DNA of 64,000 nt from Flavobacteriales bacterium (GTDB lineage: Bacteria; Bacteroidota; Bacteroidia; Flavobacteriales_F; PHOS-HE28), in contig JADJVC010000002.1 in the NCBI GenBank assembly GCA_016710685.1, positions 744,001 to 808,000 on the forward strand. Reading direction: 5' to 3'. The number at the start of each line of letters is the position of its first letter. Position 1 is the first letter of the stretch. Positions 27,153 to 37,437 of the stretch are shown here, in pieces. Made by a program: the position numbers and the translations under genes. Under the pieces are notes generated by a model, which was not told the DNA's origin, made no database searches, and was given only the letters and a program-made list of their open reading frames with translations.

Positions 27153-28718
27153 CTATTTCGCCACTTGCATCTTCAACGTTGTGATGTTCCCTTGGCTCAG
27201 CACATTCACCAAGTAGGTGCCCGCGGCGAGTCCATTCGCGTCCAACGAAACGGATGTAACGCCCTTCGGCACGTTGATGGTGCTGCCGATTGTGCGGCCT
27301 TGCAGGTCGCTGGTCCACACTTCGGCACCATTGCCATTGCGGAGGTTTAGCGTTGTTTTAGTGCCGTTCACAGGGTTGGGGAAGAGAAGGATTTCGCCCG
27401 CCATGGCTGCGTTATTGGAAATGCTGATCGTCCCGTCTACCAAATAACGCAGCACGATCATATCATTATTCAGGCCGCTATTGACCCCGCCGGTAACGCC
27501 GCTGGCCACGATCTTGCCGTCGGGCTGTATGGCGATGCCGTCCGTTTCATCGAACGAGGTGCCCACGTTGGTCAAGGTCTTTCCCATGTCCCCGAACGTC
27601 TGGTCCAAGGAGCCGTCTGTATTGTATCGAACGGCTACAACGCTACGGTCACCAAGAAATCCGCCCGGGCCGGTGGTGCCACATACCACGTAATTGCCAT
27701 TGTTCTGCCGCGCCAAGCCGATGAAGAGGTCAAGTTCGCCAAAGTCATTGATGGTGGTTCCACCCGTGCCGAAAGAAGCATCGAAAGACCCGTCCCCATT
27801 GAATTTACTGATATAACCGTCTTGGTCGGAGTTGTTCGGGGTAGTACTGCCGACAACGGTGAAAGACGACGCTTTCGCGACAACGTCCCTAGCGGTTTCA
27901 TTGATGCCGCCAGCGGTGAAGTTGATTGCTCCCGCAGTGCCGAATGCCGCATCCGGCATGCCGTCGGCATCCACTTTCACAAGGAGGTTATGTTGGGAGA
28001 AATTGACCAATCCATAGCCCACGCCAACAACGGAGCCATCTTCCAAGCGAGCCACGCCGTATAGGATTTCATCCTCATTGCTGCCGTCAACCGCAGAGAT
28101 ACCTGTGCCGTTGAAGGTTGTGTCCAGCGTGCCGTCAGGCATGTATCGCATGAATAAGGACTGCGCCAGTGATCCAAAGCCTTGTCGGCCTGCGAGTACG
28201 ATCTTGCCATCCGGCTGAAGCAACATGTCTTGGATCTCAGCATCGCCGGTGCCGATACCCAGGTAGATCGCGCCATCCGTGCCAAAAGCCGCATCGGGGA
28301 TTCCCATAGCTGATGTGTGCGCCAAGAAAATGGTCTGTTGGGTATAGTCGGGATATGCAGTACCGGACAAGAAAATGCTGCTGTCCAACCCCAGAACGAT
28401 GGAATAGGCATAGGTCTCTTCCCCTGCTTGGAAGTAGGTGTACCCATTGGCTTCACCGAAAGCAGCATCCACGGAGCCGTCCTCCAAGATGTGCGTTAGA
28501 AAAGCGGCGAACTTGCTGTTATGGTAGGTCACTCCGCACACGAGCATACTGTTGTCGTTCAGCGTTACGATGTCGTACCCCGTATCATGCAAGTTACCGG
28601 GCTGGTAGGTGCCGATCCCCGCTGTTGCGAAAGTTGGGTCGAGCGACCCAATTTGCGCGAAAGCTGTGGGAGAAGCGGCTGAAAAGGCCAAAATGGCCAA
28701 GGGTATAGTTCTTTTCAT
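27153..28718 (-). CDS. Secreted delta-60 repeat protein with T9SS sorting domain
   Basis: Extracellular 521-residue protein. The signal peptide is MKRTIPLAILAFSAASPTAFA. The body is a chain of delta-60 (DUF5122-type) repeats, each with the frame LQPDGKIVLAGRQG...FMRYMPDGTLDTTF-NGTG, likely folding into a propeller. The last ~80 residues (ILLFPNPVNGTKTTLNLRNG ... LAAGTYLVNVLSQGNITTLK) form a type A T9SS signal. Likely surface-exposed or released; ligand unknown. Divergent from ffh. Confidence 0.88.
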   Translation of the reverse strand: MKRTIPLAILAFSAASPTAFAQIGSLDPTFATAGIGTYQPGNLHDTGYDIVTLNDNSMLVCGVTYHNSKFAAFLTHILEDGSVDAAFGEANGYTYFQAGEETYAYSIVLGLDSSIFLSGTAYPDYTQQTIFLAHTSAMGIPDAAFGTDGAIYLGIGTGDAEIQDMLLQPDGKIVLAGRQGFGSLAQSLFMRYMPDGTLDTTFNGTGISAVDGSNEDEILYGVARLEDGSVVGVGYGLVNFSQHNLLVKVDADGMPDAAFGTAGAINFTAGGINETARDVVAKASSFTVVGSTTPNNSDQDGYISKFNGDGSFDASFGTGGTTINDFGELDLFIGLARQNNGNYVVCGTTGPGGFLGDRSVVAVRYNTDGSLDQTFGDMGKTLTNVGTSFDETDGIAIQPDGKIVASGVTGGVNSGLNNDMIVLRYLVDGTISISNNAAMAGEILLFPNPVNGTKTTLNLRNGNGAEVWTSDLQGRTIGSTINVPKGVTSVSLDANGLAAGTYLVNVLSQGNITTLKMQVAK

Positions 28719-28834
28719 TTTTGGTTTGGTTTGACGTAACGAATGTACAGGCGAATCGTGCGTTGCTCATTCATGCGTCGCCTTACCTTCGCGCCTGCCC
28801 GCTGCAGGTGTGGGGCCAATCGAAAAACAAGCCG

Positions 28835-30175
28835 ATGTTTGAGAATTTAAGTGACAAGTTGGAGCGCGCCTTCAAAGTATTGAAGGGCCAAGGCCAGATC
28901 ACGGAGATCAACGTGGCCGAAACCATGAAGGAAGTACGGCGCGCGCTGTTGGATGCCGACGTACACTTCAAGACCGCCAAGGAATTCACCGACCGCGTGA
29001 AGGCCAAGGCGTTGGGGCAAAACGTGCTGACCTCCGTAAGTCCGGGGCAGCTGCTTACCAAGATCACCAACGACGAGCTGGCGGAGTTGATGGGCGGGAA
29101 GAACGCCGGCATCAACCTGAGCGGCAACCCGACGGTGGTGCTGATGAGCGGCCTGCAAGGCTCGGGTAAAACCACCTTCAGCGGCAAGCTCGCCAACTAC
29201 ATCCGCAAAAAGGGCAAGCGCGTGCTGCTCACCGCTGCCGACGTATACCGGCCAGCGGCCATCGACCAGTTGGAAACACTGGGCAAGCAGTTGGATATCA
29301 CCGTCTATGCGGAGCGCGAAAACAAGGACCCGGTAAGCATCGCGAAGAACGCTATTGCGTATGCCAAACAGCACGGTTTCACGGCGGTCATCATTGACAC
29401 GGCGGGCCGGTTGGCGGTGGACGAAAAGATGATGGACGAGATCGCCGCGATCAAAAAGGCGATCAACCCGCAGGAAACGCTTTTCGTGGTGGATGCCATG
29501 ACCGGCCAGGACGCTGTGAACACCGCGAAGGCCTTTAACGACCGGCTGAACATCGACGGTGTGGTGCTTACGAAGCTGGACGGCGACACACGCGGCGGTG
29601 CGGCGCTCACCATCCGCAGCGTGGTGGACAAGCCCATCAAGTTCATCGGTACCGGCGAGAAGATGGAAGCGCTGGACGAGTTCCACCCGGACCGTATGGC
29701 AGGGCGCATCCTCGGCATGGGCGACGTGGTGAGTTTGGTGGAACGCGCGCAAGAGCAGTTCGACGAAACGCAGGCGCGGGCGCTGAACAAGAAGATCGCG
29801 AAAGACCAATTCGGCTTCGATGATTTCCTGGACCAGATCGGGCAGATCAAGAAAATGGGGAACATGAAAGACCTCATGGGCATGATACCCGGCGTGGGGA
29901 AGGCGATGAAGAACATGGACATCCCGGACGATGCGTTCAAAGGCATCGAGGCCATCATCAAAAGCATGACTCCGGAAGAACGCAAGTCGCCCAGCGTGAT
30001 CAACGGCAGCCGTCGTGCGCGGATCGCCAAAGGCAGCGGCAACAACATCGAAGCGGTGAATAAGCTGATGAAGCAGTTCGACGAAACGCGGAAGATGATG
30101 AAGATGATGGGCGACAAGAGCAAGATGCAGGCGATGATGCAAAGGATGCAGCAGGCGCAAGGCATGCGACGGTAG
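28835..30175 (+). CDS. ffh: Signal recognition particle protein Ffh
   Basis: GTPase that binds signal sequences and 4.5S RNA and delivers ribosomes to FtsY at the membrane. The 446-residue protein has the N domain (MFENLSDKLERAFKVLKGQG), G1 SGLQGSGKTTFSGKLA, G3 IIDTAGRL, G4 TKLDGDTRGG and GTGEKMEAL, and a Met-rich M domain (about 300-446) ending MQRMQQAQGMRR. The ATG at 28835 is the family start; the ORF extends upstream through spacer. A TACCTTCG sequence near 28783 may be its -7 box. Gap to folD is 219 bp. Confidence 0.97.
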   Translation: MFENLSDKLERAFKVLKGQGQITEINVAETMKEVRRALLDADVHFKTAKEFTDRVKAKALGQNVLTSVSPGQLLTKITNDELAELMGGKNAGINLSGNPTVVLMSGLQGSGKTTFSGKLANYIRKKGKRVLLTAADVYRPAAIDQLETLGKQLDITVYAERENKDPVSIAKNAIAYAKQHGFTAVIIDTAGRLAVDEKMMDEIAAIKKAINPQETLFVVDAMTGQDAVNTAKAFNDRLNIDGVVLTKLDGDTRGGAALTIRSVVDKPIKFIGTGEKMEALDEFHPDRMAGRILGMGDVVSLVERAQEQFDETQARALNKKIAKDQFGFDDFLDQIGQIKKMGNMKDLMGMIPGVGKAMKNMDIPDDAFKGIEAIIKSMTPEERKSPSVINGSRRARIAKGSGNNIEAVNKLMKQFDETRKMMKMMGDKSKMQAMMQRMQQAQGMRR

Positions 30176-30394
30176 GCGCGGATTTTCCAGAGGCATGCAT
30201 AAATCCTCCCGCAAGGTCTCCGCCTCGGGACCCAGAGGCTTGAAATCCGTTGACCTAGGTCAATCAGTGGAGCGCAATCACCCCCCATGACTTTTGCCGG
30301 TAAAATCCCCGGCGCGGTCCGCATCTTTGCGCCACATGTTCTCCGCCATTCCTTTCTTGGTGATCCATAACCTTTTGGCTACGCCGTATTGACC

Positions 30395-31273
30395 ATGGCG
30401 GAAACCTATCAGCTCTTGGACGGAAAAAAGGCCGCCGAAGCACTACGCGAAGAAATCGCCCATGCAACGGTTGGCGTGAAGGAAAAGCTGGGCCGCGCGC
30501 CGCATTTGGCTGCGGTTTTGGTTGGGGAGGACGGTGCCAGCAAGACCTACGTGGGCAGCAAAGTGAAAGCTTGCGCCAAGGTGGGTTTCCGGTCCACGTT
30601 GGTGAAAAAGCCGGCCGACATCACCGAAGCGGAGTTGTTGGATGTAGTGGCGCAATTGAACGCGGACCCGGAAGTGGACGGCTTCATTGTGCAGTTGCCG
30701 TTGCCCAAGCATATCAACGAACAAAAAATCACCTTGGCCATCGACCCGAAAAAGGATGTGGACGGTTTCCACCCGATGAACTTGGGCCGCATGGTGATCG
30801 GGCTTCCGGGTTATCTTCCGGCCACGCCGAACGGCATCGTGGAAATGCTGCGTTTCTACGGAATAGCTACGTCGGGCAAGCACTGTGTGGTTGTGGGCCG
30901 GAGCACCATCGTGGGTTCGCCCATGAGCATTTTGATGAGCCGTAATGCGGATCCCGGCAATTGCACGGTAACGCTGGCGCACAGCCGCACGGTGGATCTA
31001 CCGTCCATTACGCGGCAAGCGGACATCCTCATTGTGGCCATCGGCAAGCCGGGCTTTGTTACTGCGGACATGGTGAAAGAAGGTGCCGTGGTGGTAGACG
31101 TGGGCATCCACCGTGTTGCTGATAAATCGCGCAGCAAAGGCTACCGCATTGTGGGTGATGTGGATTTTGCATCCGTTGCCCCGAAGTGTACCGCGATAAC
31201 ACCGGTACCGGGCGGGGTGGGGCCGATGACGGTTGCCAGTTTGCTGCTGAACACGTTGAAGGCCGCGCGGTAA
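30395..31273 (+). CDS. folD: Methylene-THF dehydrogenase / methenyl-THF cyclohydrolase
   Basis: Bifunctional cytosolic folate enzyme interconverting 5,10-methylene-, methenyl- and 10-formyl-THF. The 292-residue protein has the catalytic Lys region KTYVGSKVKACAKVGF, QLPLPKHI, KDVDGFHPMN, the cofactor loop VVVGRSTIVGSPMSILM and the C-terminal signature ITPVPGGVGPMTVA. The start is MAETYQLLDGKKA at 30395, two codons inside the open frame. Normal family length. Confidence 0.96.
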   Translation: MAETYQLLDGKKAAEALREEIAHATVGVKEKLGRAPHLAAVLVGEDGASKTYVGSKVKACAKVGFRSTLVKKPADITEAELLDVVAQLNADPEVDGFIVQLPLPKHINEQKITLAIDPKKDVDGFHPMNLGRMVIGLPGYLPATPNGIVEMLRFYGIATSGKHCVVVGRSTIVGSPMSILMSRNADPGNCTVTLAHSRTVDLPSITRQADILIVAIGKPGFVTADMVKEGAVVVDVGIHRVADKSRSKGYRIVGDVDFASVAPKCTAITPVPGGVGPMTVASLLLNTLKAAR

Positions 31274-31339
31274 TCAGCGCGCGGTCGATGTGCGGCAGCG
31301 TCAATTTCAACATGCCTGAATAAAGTTGAACTTTGTGGG

Positions 31340-34300
31340 ATGCGGAACACCCTACTCGCCGTCCTTGTCCTTGCTTCGATTGCTTGCAAAGCGCAAGACC
31401 GTTTCCCAAAAGTTGCCGAGCCAACTGCGGAAATGCCTGCATGGGCGCAGTTGATGTACGCACCGGACCCGGACGTACGCGCGGTGGAAATGGCGTATTC
31501 AGCCTACTTCCGCGAGCATAAATTCGAGAAGACCGTACACACCCAGTACTACAAACTGTGGTTGAACAGTGTGCGCGGAAACGTGGATGCAAGCGGGCAT
31601 GTGCGGCCGAAAACGGCAGCGCAACTGCAAGCACGAGAGCAACAGCTGAAGCAACTTCGTGAATCGGAAGCCGGACATAATGCCTCGCGTGGCGGGGGCG
31701 GCGGTTGGACTTGGGCGGGTCCAGAAGCCCACGTCGCCGATGACGGCGGTGGGGAAGAAGTGGCTGAGCAGAGCAACGTGTACACCATCGACCGTTCGCT
31801 GAGCAACCCCGACATTTTGTACTGCGGCACCGAAAGCGGCGGCGTGTACAAAAGCACGGACCAGGCTGCACATTGGAGCTATGTCACCAAGGATCAAGTG
31901 ATCGGCGCGGTGAGCGCACTGCGTGTGCATCCCACCGACCCGAACACGGTGCTCGTGAGCGCCGAGGACGAGCTGTGGCGGACGATCGACGGCGGCACCA
32001 CGTGGCAGATCATGGGTGATGCGGCCTTTCAAGCGTTGAACATCAGTGCTTGGGAAATCGCCTTCGATCCCAGTGATCCACAAACGGTTTTGGCGGCTTG
32101 CAACTTGGGCATGTACCGCAGCACGGATGGTGGCTCCAACTGGTCTTCCGTGTTAAGCAACTCCTGCACCAGCATCGCCGTGAAACCGGATGATCCGGCG
32201 GTTTGGTACACCATCCGGTATGAGCCCACGTTGCATTACAGCCGCTTCTACAGAAGCACCGACCACGGCCAAGCCTGGAGCTTGCGCGACAGCGGTTGGT
32301 ACATGCCGCCCGCGGGCGAAGTGGGCGACTACCAGATCGAAGACTGCCGCTTGGCCGTCACCGCAGCGGATGCGGGGCGCATCTACGCAGTGCTTACGGG
32401 TTACCAGCAAGCGGGGGCGAGCATGACCACCAACGGTTGGATCGGCACCTGGGTAAGCACCGACGCTGGCGAGACTTGGAGCTTTCCGCACGGGCTCATC
32501 GGCACACCGTACACCGCTGCGCACCCGAACTTGATGAACTTCACCGGAGACGATGGCACCTACACGCAGATCGGCTACAACACCACAATAATCGCCAGCC
32601 AGATCGACCCCGACCGGGTGTTGATCGGCGGCCTCAACCTGTGGCGCAGCGACGATGGCTGCGCGACGTATCAGGCCGTGGGTGGCTACATCGGTCCCGT
32701 GGCGCGCACCCACCCGGACATGCAGGAATTGCGCGTGTACAAGACCGGGCCCACGAGCGAAGAAGTATGGATCGGCTGCGACGGCGGTGTCTACCACAGC
32801 ACGGATTTTGTGCAAAGTCATGAATCAATGTGCCGTGGGTTGCGCGCCGTGAACTTGTGGGGATATGACCAAGGTTGGAACGACGACATCCGCGTTGGCG
32901 GGCGCTACCACAATGGCAACATGGGCTACGCCGAAGGCTATGCGGACGACGACTACATCGCGCTGGGCGGGGGAGAAGCACCCACCGGTTATGTGAACTA
33001 CAGCGACGAGCGGAAGACCTACTTCAGCGACGTGGACGGCAAGGTGATGCCCGCTACGTTGAACGAATCACCCGTGAGCTTCCCGATGAGCTTCGATCCC
33101 AACGAGAGCTACTACAACTGCAGCAGCTCGCGGATCTTGTTCGACGATCGCTACTTCAACGTGGCTTGGAGCGGTAAGGACAACAAGCTTTACCGCAGCA
33201 CCAACGGCGGCAGCGGTTTCAACGTGTTCCACGCGTTCGGCTCCAACACGAACGACAAAGTGCTTTGGATCGAGCAGAGCTATGCGGCCCCCAACGTTTT
33301 CGTTGTGCAGCAAGCGGCGGGCAACACCAGCAAACTGTGGCGCAGCGTAGATGACGGCGCCACATGGGCACAGCTCACCTTGCCCAGCAACAGTCGCGAC
33401 TTGTATTTCGCCGTTGGCAGTGTAAACCCGAACGATATTTGGATCGGCTACACGAACAGGCCTAACGGCCAAAAGGTCTACCACAGCACGGACGGTGGGG
33501 CCACGTGGAACAACATCACCACGCCCATGCTGGACAATGAGCAGATCTGGGCCATTGCTCACCAGTACGGCACTGATGGTGGAGTATACCTCGGCTTGCT
33601 GAACGGGCGCGTGCTCTACCGCAACAACACCATGGCGGACTGGGCGGAGTTCAGCACGGGCTTGCCAGCAGGCACGGAGCCACTTCGCATCGTTCCGTTC
33701 TACAGGGAAGGCAAAGTCCGTTTGGCCTGCTGGAATCTCGGCGTATGGGAACAGGATTTGTACGAGCCGAGTACCCTGCAAGCGGGTTTTTCCGCCGCGT
33801 TCGGCACGTTCTTCTGCGCGGGCGACAGTGTGCATTTCGTGGACCACAGCGTATGCGGAGCCGATGCCACCTACGCTTGGAGCTTCCCCCGGAGCGACCC
33901 CTTCCGTCAGTACGGAGAAGTATCCGACAGTCACCTATGCAGCACCGGGCCAGTATGATGTTTCGCTCACGGTCACCGAAAATGGGCAGGTCAGCACCGC
34001 CTCTTCCAGCGCCTTCATCAGCGAAACACCGGGCAACACGCCACCGTTGGCGGAAGGCTTTGAAAGCGGCGCATTTCCCGTGGATTGGGTATTCCACACC
34101 AGCAATGACCTGCCCAGCGGCTGGGCCGTGAACGATGATGCAGGCGGCTTCGGAAATAGCACGCACAGCATGCTGTTCGACAACTACAACAACGACGTCA
34201 GCGGTGCGCGCGATGAAGTCTGGACGGGGAAATTGGATTTTTCCCAAGCAACAGTGCCCGAGCTCTGGTTCGATGTGGCATACGCGCGGTGGGGCGGTGG

Positions 34301-34829
34301 CTATAGCGATACGTTGGCCGTAGAGGTCAGCACGGACTGCGGCGCCACATGGACCGAAGTCTACCTCAAAGGCGGCGAAACGTTGGCCACCTCGCCCGAT
34401 TTCCAAGAATACTTTGTTCCCAACGCCACGCAATGGCGCACGGATACCGTAGCGTTGGCCGGTTACGCAGGTGAAGGCGAGGTGATCGTGGCCTTTCAGA
34501 ACCGGGGCCATTACGGCAATGTGATCCGCGTGGACAACATCAACCTGGTGCCCGACGCAACTATTGGCATTGCTGAAAACCCGTTGCCCATGGAGATGCG
34601 CACCTTCCCGAACCCGGCACGCGAGGTGCTTAACATCTCGCTATCGGGCGCAAAACCGGGCCCCGCTGAACTGCGGGTGCTGGATGCCGTTGGCCGCGAG
34701 GTGCTGCGCGAGCAGGTGAAGATCAGCGGTGGAACGTGGTGGTACGCACTGGCTGTGGGGAAATTCGCGGCTGGCAACTACACGCTTGTGATGGGTGCCC
34801 ATGTCGCTAAATTCAACGTGTTGCCCTAG
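31340..34829 (+). CDS. Secreted VPS10/BNR-repeat protein with PKD and T9SS domains, frameshifted
   Basis: Large extracellular protein with signal peptide (MRNTLLAVLVLASIACKA) and a sialidase/VPS10-like beta-propeller of BNR repeats (GGVYKSTDQAAHWS, ELWRTIDGGTTWQ, GMYRSTDGGSNWSS, VYHSTDGGATWN) over about residues 140-790. Then follow a PKD domain, a jelly-roll-type module (PLAEGFESGAFPVDWVFHTS ...) and a T9SS signal (MRTFPNPAREVLNISLSG ... AGNYTLVMG). The first 872 codons stop at 33958, while the rest continues in another frame. Dropping one C from the CCCCC at 33886-33890 joins YAWSFP to GATPSVSTEKYPTVTY within the PKD domain. I read it as one gene of about 1160 residues with a homopolymer error. 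Confidence 0.82.
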
Positions 34830-35025
34830 CATAAATGCCGGGTTAATAGTGACATTTTTAGGCGCACTCGAGGATAATCGCGTGGATCCGTCCAAGAAAA
34901 TTTCACCAAGGGCGGCAGTTGTTACGTTGGGAGCGGGATTGAGAGCGCCGGATGTTGTTAAAGCGACTGGAACAGTATTTGATTACCGCCCTATATTCGC
35001 CGCCCCAAAAAAGGTGAATAAACGG

Positions 35026-36603
35026 ATGAGGAAATCATACACATTGGCCATGGCGGCCCTATTTTCAGTTTCGGCCAGTTGGGCCCAAACCAAAACCGAC
35101 AAGGCCGAAGTGCAGTGGGGGCCGGACATGGATTTCAAGACCGACGGCCAGTTCAACTTCGTGATGGACGATGCAGGCGAGGCTGTTTTCGTGAGCATGT
35201 CGCGGAAAAAGGAATTGTTGATCCAGCGCATGGATGGGCTGAAGGTGACCTACCAGAAACCGATGGAACTGGAGATGGACAAAGAGGACCTGACCAACGA
35301 AGGTGTTATATTCACAAAAGACAACGTGATCACCTTCACAAGCTTGTTCGACAAGAAGGCGGGCATTAAACAATTGTATGCCAGCACCTACGATCAAGCC
35401 GGGTTCGGGCAATTGAAACATTTTGAAAAAATTGCTTCCATTTCGGCGGAAAAAGCCAAAAACAGCGGCAACTTCAACATTTACCACTCGCCGGACCGCA
35501 GCAAAATTGCGGTGTCACTTTCGGCACCTATAGATAAGGACAAGGAAGCCAAAGAAGGATTTGAGATTCGGGTATACAATGCCGACATGGAGCAGCTTTG
35601 GTCGCAGCAAATTGTTCTCCCCTATGAAGATGACCTGTTCGGGTATGAATCCCTGCGCATCGACGACGATGGTAGCTTGGTGATTTTGGGGACCAAATAT
35701 GCTGAAAAGCGCGAAGGCAAGGCGTTGCGCCGCGAAGGCAAGCCGAGCTATGAATACCATTTGCTCACCTTCAAACAGAACGACCCGGTTCCGGAAGACC
35801 ACGCCATTGTAGTTGCCGATAAATTCCTGCAAGACCTGCAATTGGGCGTGGGTAAAGAGGGCGATATTATTTGTGCAGGTTTCTTCGGTAACAAAGGCAG
35901 CTTCAGCACGCGCGGTACGTTCTTCTTGCGCTTGGATCGAAATACGAAAGCCATTGTGCACGAGAGCTACAAGGAGTTCAGCGACGACTTCATTACGGAA
36001 TACATGACGGAGAAGGAGGCCAAAAAAGCCACCAAGAAAGCCGATAAGAAGAAGGAGGACCTGGAGCTTTATTCCTTCGATATGCACGACCTGATACAGC
36101 GTGAAGACGGCGGCGTTGTATTGGTTGCCGAGCAGTTTCGCACTTACACCATTTGCACCACTGACTCCAAGGGCAATACGTCCTGTACCACCCACTTCAT
36201 CTACAACGACGTTATTGTTGTGAATGTAGATCCAGATGGTAATATTGAATGGGCCAGCAAAGTGCCCAAACGTCAACACACCACAAACAGTCAGCTATAC
36301 AGCGGCTGTGCCGTGGAAGTTAAAGGCGACAAGATATACGTGCTGTTCAACGACAGCGGCGAGAACCTCTTTCTGAAGCCTGGCGATAAGATCAAGCAAT
36401 TCGAGCTTACCGGAAAAGATGCACTTGTGGTATTGGCCACCGTGAATAGCGACGGAACCACAGAGCGGGAAGCTCTGTTCAGCCCCGAGCGCAGGGACGT
36501 AATTCTGCGCCCACAAGATTGCGTTGAACTGAGCAACGAAAAGATGTTCATCTACGCCAGCCGCAAAAAGGACTACCGCTTTGGTTTGATCGACTTCAAG
36601 TGA
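35026..36603 (+). CDS. Secreted hypothetical protein (525 aa)
   Basis: Signal peptide MRKSYTLAMAALFSVSASWA, then a mainly beta chain reminiscent of a propeller (repeated strands such as DGSLVILGTKYAEKREGK, DIICAGFFGNKGSFSTRGTF, GGVVLVAEQFRTYTICTTDS). A lysine-rich helix MTEKEAKKATKKADKKKEDL lies at about 325-345. No T9SS tail and no catalytic motif is recognised. Similar proteins occur in Bacteroidota without known function. The ATG at 35026 follows a TATATTCG box (about 34991); the 77 codons upstream in the frame are spacer. A strong terminator follows. Confidence 0.7.
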   Translation: MRKSYTLAMAALFSVSASWAQTKTDKAEVQWGPDMDFKTDGQFNFVMDDAGEAVFVSMSRKKELLIQRMDGLKVTYQKPMELEMDKEDLTNEGVIFTKDNVITFTSLFDKKAGIKQLYASTYDQAGFGQLKHFEKIASISAEKAKNSGNFNIYHSPDRSKIAVSLSAPIDKDKEAKEGFEIRVYNADMEQLWSQQIVLPYEDDLFGYESLRIDDDGSLVILGTKYAEKREGKALRREGKPSYEYHLLTFKQNDPVPEDHAIVVADKFLQDLQLGVGKEGDIICAGFFGNKGSFSTRGTFFLRLDRNTKAIVHESYKEFSDDFITEYMTEKEAKKATKKADKKKEDLELYSFDMHDLIQREDGGVVLVAEQFRTYTICTTDSKGNTSCTTHFIYNDVIVVNVDPDGNIEWASKVPKRQHTTNSQLYSGCAVEVKGDKIYVLFNDSGENLFLKPGDKIKQFELTGKDALVVLATVNSDGTTEREALFSPERRDVILRPQDCVELSNEKMFIYASRKKDYRFGLIDFK

Positions 36604-36758
36604 AGTAGTTGTCAGTTGTTAGTTGTCAGTTCTCAGGCGGGGCCGGTGCTATTGAGCATTGGCCCTGCTTTCGTTTGTCCGCCCAGCTGGCGCTTGCATG
36701 GCTGAAGCCGGCACTCGCGACACGCGAGCGCCAGCTTCAGCCGCGAGCGCCTGCTTCA

Positions 36759-36803
36759 GCGGGGCCGGTGCTATTGAGCGCAGGCCCCGCTTTCGTTTTT
36801 TCG
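36759..36803 (+). terminator. Intrinsic terminator
   Basis: GCGGGGCC / GGCCCCGC stem followed by TTTCGTTTTTTCG. It would end the transcript of the 35026-36603 gene. An upstream copy of its left half at 36637-36657 pairs with a weaker GGCCCTGC. Confidence 0.7.
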
Positions 36804-36829
36804 CTCCATTTACGCGTCCCAAAGGCTCT

Positions 36830-36859
36830 CGTCGATGAACCCATCCGGGTTCATCGACG
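36830..36859. repeat. 13-bp perfect hairpin
   Basis: CGTCGATGAACCC-atcc-GGGTTCATCGACG. There is no T tract, so it is more likely a REP-type hairpin than a terminator. Confidence 0.6.
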
Positions 36860-36944
36860 CGCCTATGAACAACCTTGGGCAGGTGAATGACACACGAAAG
36901 CCGTACCGGAGAGCGCCTGACAACTGACAATTAACAACCGACAA

Positions 36945-37427
36945 TTAAAACGACCGCCCGAGCGCAGCCATCTTCAGCAGCGCCACAGCAGCCTCAACTC
37001 CTTTGTTGCCGTGCTTTCCACCGCTACGGGCTCGGGCCTGATCCAAATTGTCGTCGGTGAGCACACAGAAGATCGCCGGCTTCCCGGTTTTCAGTCCCAC
37101 GTCCATGATGCCTTGGGCGGTGGCTTGGCATACGAAATCGAAATGTGGGGTTTCGCCGCGCACCACACTGCCAATGCAGATCACGCCGTCCAGCGCGTGT
37201 TGTTCCAACAACAATTGCGCGCCCAGCGCTAACTCAAAGCTGCCCGGCACGGCTGCTTCGCGGATGTTGTTCAGCGTAACTCCGTGCTTCAGCAACGTTT
37301 CAACCGCTCCGTCCCGCATGGCCCCGGTAATCTCCGGGTTCCATTCGCTCACCACCAGCCCCAAACGCAGACCGGTGCCCTTGGGGACACCGGCGGCGTT
37401 GTACTTGGAAAGGTCCGTAGTGGACAT
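36945..37427 (-). CDS. ribH: 6,7-dimethyl-8-ribityllumazine synthase
   Basis: Penultimate riboflavin enzyme, condensing a ribityl-aminouracil with dihydroxybutanone phosphate; it forms pentamers or capsids. The 160-residue protein has LGLVVSEWNPEIT, the substrate loop AVPGSFELALGA, GSVVRGETPHFDFVC with the catalytic His, and NKGVEAAVALLKM. The start is MSTTDLSKYNAAG at 37427; the frame extends upstream through the preceding gene only by chance. The start lies 10 bp after the stop of the TPR gene at 37438, so the two are probably cotranscribed. No FMN riboswitch is visible. Confidence 0.95.
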   Translation of the reverse strand: MSTTDLSKYNAAGVPKGTGLRLGLVVSEWNPEITGAMRDGAVETLLKHGVTLNNIREAAVPGSFELALGAQLLLEQHALDGVICIGSVVRGETPHFDFVCQATAQGIMDVGLKTGKPAIFCVLTDDNLDQARARSGGKHGNKGVEAAVALLKMAALGRSF

Positions 37428-37437
37428 TTGAAATTCC

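Larger units (their letters stand above)
36608..36943. repeat. Gap framed by inverted 'TTGTCAGTTGTTAG' words
   Basis: GTTGTCAGTTGTTAGTTGTC (36608-36627) is mirrored by CTGACAACTGACAATTAACA (36917-36936). Inside are two copies of a GCGGGGCCGGTGCTATTGAG unit (36637 and 36759), two direct copies of GCGAGCGCC(A/T)GCTTCAGC (about 36724-36760), and two hairpins listed separately. No gene is seen in the 340 bp. Confidence 0.6.

Noticed and set aside
28847..30324. Minus-strand ORFs of 455 and 339 residues over ffh
   Set aside because: His- and Met/Ser-rich shadows of a GC-rich housekeeping gene; Ffh is unmistakable on the plus strand.
33886..33958. Programmed frameshift in the VPS10-like gene
   Set aside because: There is no slippery heptamer with a downstream structure, and similar homopolymer slips recur in unrelated genes, which fits sequencing error better.
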